Positions 4,785-5,461 of a stretch of 5,461 nucleotides of DNA are shown in pieces (position 1 is the first letter of the stretch; each line of letters starts with the position of its first letter). This DNA is from Modestobacter sp. (GTDB lineage: Bacteria > Actinomycetota > Actinomycetes > Mycobacteriales > Geodermatophilaceae). The stretch lies in contig JAOPUQ010000045.1 of NCBI GenBank assembly GCA_025963425.1, forward strand, positions 1 to 5,461, read 5' to 3'. The notes under the pieces were generated by a model that worked only from the letters and a program-made list of their open reading frames with translations, searched no databases and was not told the DNA's origin. The translations under genes and the position numbers were made by a program.

Positions 4785-5461
4785 GCCTCGTCGGGGTCGG
4801 CGCCCAGGGACACCGACTCGGCCATCCCCGGCTCGCCGATGCCCGGCACGGGCAGCGCGATGCTCGGGACGCCGTCCACCTGGTCGGCGGCGGCCAGCTG
4901 GCCACAGGCGCCGTCGATGTCCGAGCCCCGGGTGTCGCGCACCGTCGTCGGCACACCGGCGGCCCGCAGCCGGGCGACGAACTCCCGCTGGGCCGGCAGC
5001 GGGCTGGCGTCCCAGGGGCTCCCCGGGGTCGGGTTGAGCGGGATCAGGTTCACGTGCGCCAGTCGCGAGGACAGCAGCCGGCCCAGCAGGTCGGCGCGGA
5101 ACGGCTGGTCGTTGATGTCGCGGATGAGCGCGTACTCGACCGAGTAGCGGCGCCCGGTGCGGCGGGCGTAGTCGTCGGCCGCACCGAGCACCTCACCGAC
5201 CTTCCAGCGGGTGTTGATCGGCACGAGGGTGTCGCGCAGCTGGTCGTCCGGAGCGTGCAGACTCACCGCGAGCGTGACGTTGAGCCCCTCCTCGGTGAGC
5301 CGGCGGATCGCCGGGACCAACCCGACCGTGGAGACGGTCACCGAGCGCTGCGACAGGCCCAGTCCGTACGGCGCCGGCGTGAGCAGCGCGTCCAGCGTCT
5401 TGCGCACCCGGGGGTAGTTGGCGAGCGGCTCCCCCATGCCCATGAAGACGACGTTGGACAG
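4781..5461 (-). CDS. rlmN: Dual-specificity 23S rRNA/tRNA adenosine C2 methyltransferase RlmN (C-terminal 226 aa, partial)
   Basis: RlmN is a radical SAM enzyme that makes 2-methyladenosine at A2503 of 23S rRNA and A37 of some tRNAs, using a methyl-cysteine intermediate. The gene runs off the right edge; the missing N-terminal part should hold the CxxxCxxC iron-sulfur motif. Visible in order are LSNVVFMGMGEPLANY, the GMGEP motif of radical SAM enzymes at the fragment start; TVSTVGLVPAI; VTLAVSLHAPDDQLRDTLVPIN; SVEYALIRDIND; HVNLIPLNPTPG; and VRDTRGSDIDGACGQL, containing the catalytic acceptor Cys (fragment residue about 187). About 37 residues rich in Pro, Gly and acidic groups follow the GACGQL motif, with no match I recognise. 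The stop codon overlaps the transporter start by 4 nt. Confidence 0.97.
   Translation of the reverse strand: MSNVVFMGMGEPLANYPRVRKTLDALLTPAPYGLGLSQRSVTVSTVGLVPAIRRLTEEGLNVTLAVSLHAPDDQLRDTLVPINTRWKVGEVLGAADDYARRTGRRYSVEYALIRDINDQPFRADLLGRLLSSRLAHVNLIPLNPTPGSPWDASPLPAQREFVARLRAAGVPTTVRDTRGSDIDGACGQLAAADQVDGVPSIALPVPGIGEPGMAESVSLGADPDEA

Noticed and set aside
3498..5147. Plus-strand open frame of 549 codons crossing the LCP, transporter and rlmN genes
   Set aside because: It overlaps three clearly recognised genes in other frames, and its translation is Arg/Pro/Ser-rich without motifs.

Overview
The window looks like chromosomal DNA from a high-GC Gram-positive actinobacterium. GC is very high in the coding regions, the codons carry strong third-position G/C bias, start sites have GGAG/GAGGA ribosome binding sites, and the gene content is actinobacterial: a surface protein ending in an LAxTG sorting signal, a LytR-CpsA-Psr (LCP) enzyme, and a small two-helix protein of the DUF2631 type beside dxr. 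A member of the Geodermatophilaceae or a related family is my best guess, but the sequence alone does not prove it.

Layout. Minus strand, 1-1261: the end of a conserved housekeeping operon, with complete dxr (MEP isoprenoid pathway) followed 1 nt later by the first 21 codons of what looks like an RseP/Rip1-type site-2 protease. Divergent from dxr across a 234-nt spacer, 1496-1816 (+) encodes a small two-helix membrane protein. The translation start regions of these two divergent genes are near copies of each other, forming a roughly 46-nt imperfect inverted repeat. A perfect 14-bp hairpin at 1849-1880 probably terminates the small gene.

Plus strand, 1881-4039: an unusually AT-rich upstream region (about 55% GC over 1921-2040) leads through two predicted hairpins to a two-gene unit. 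The first gene encodes a secreted two-domain protein with a C-terminal LAYTG sorting signal and a second, internal LATTG motif. The second gene, 2 nt later and without its own clear ribosome binding site, encodes a membrane-anchored LCP-family glycopolymer transferase. This pair is the least conventional part of the window. It may be a surface protein made together with the enzyme that attaches glycans to it, as known for GspA and LcpA in Actinomyces oris.

Minus strand, 4050-5461: a convergent unit in which the C-terminal part of rlmN (rRNA/tRNA adenosine C2 methyltransferase) overlaps by 4 nt (ATGA) a VIT1/CCC1-family iron/manganese transporter. rlmN, the DUF2631-type gene, dxr and rseP lie close together in many actinobacteria. 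The surface-protein/LCP pair therefore appears to sit as accessory material inside a conserved neighbourhood.

There is no rRNA or tRNA gene, CRISPR array, insertion sequence or phage gene that I can support.
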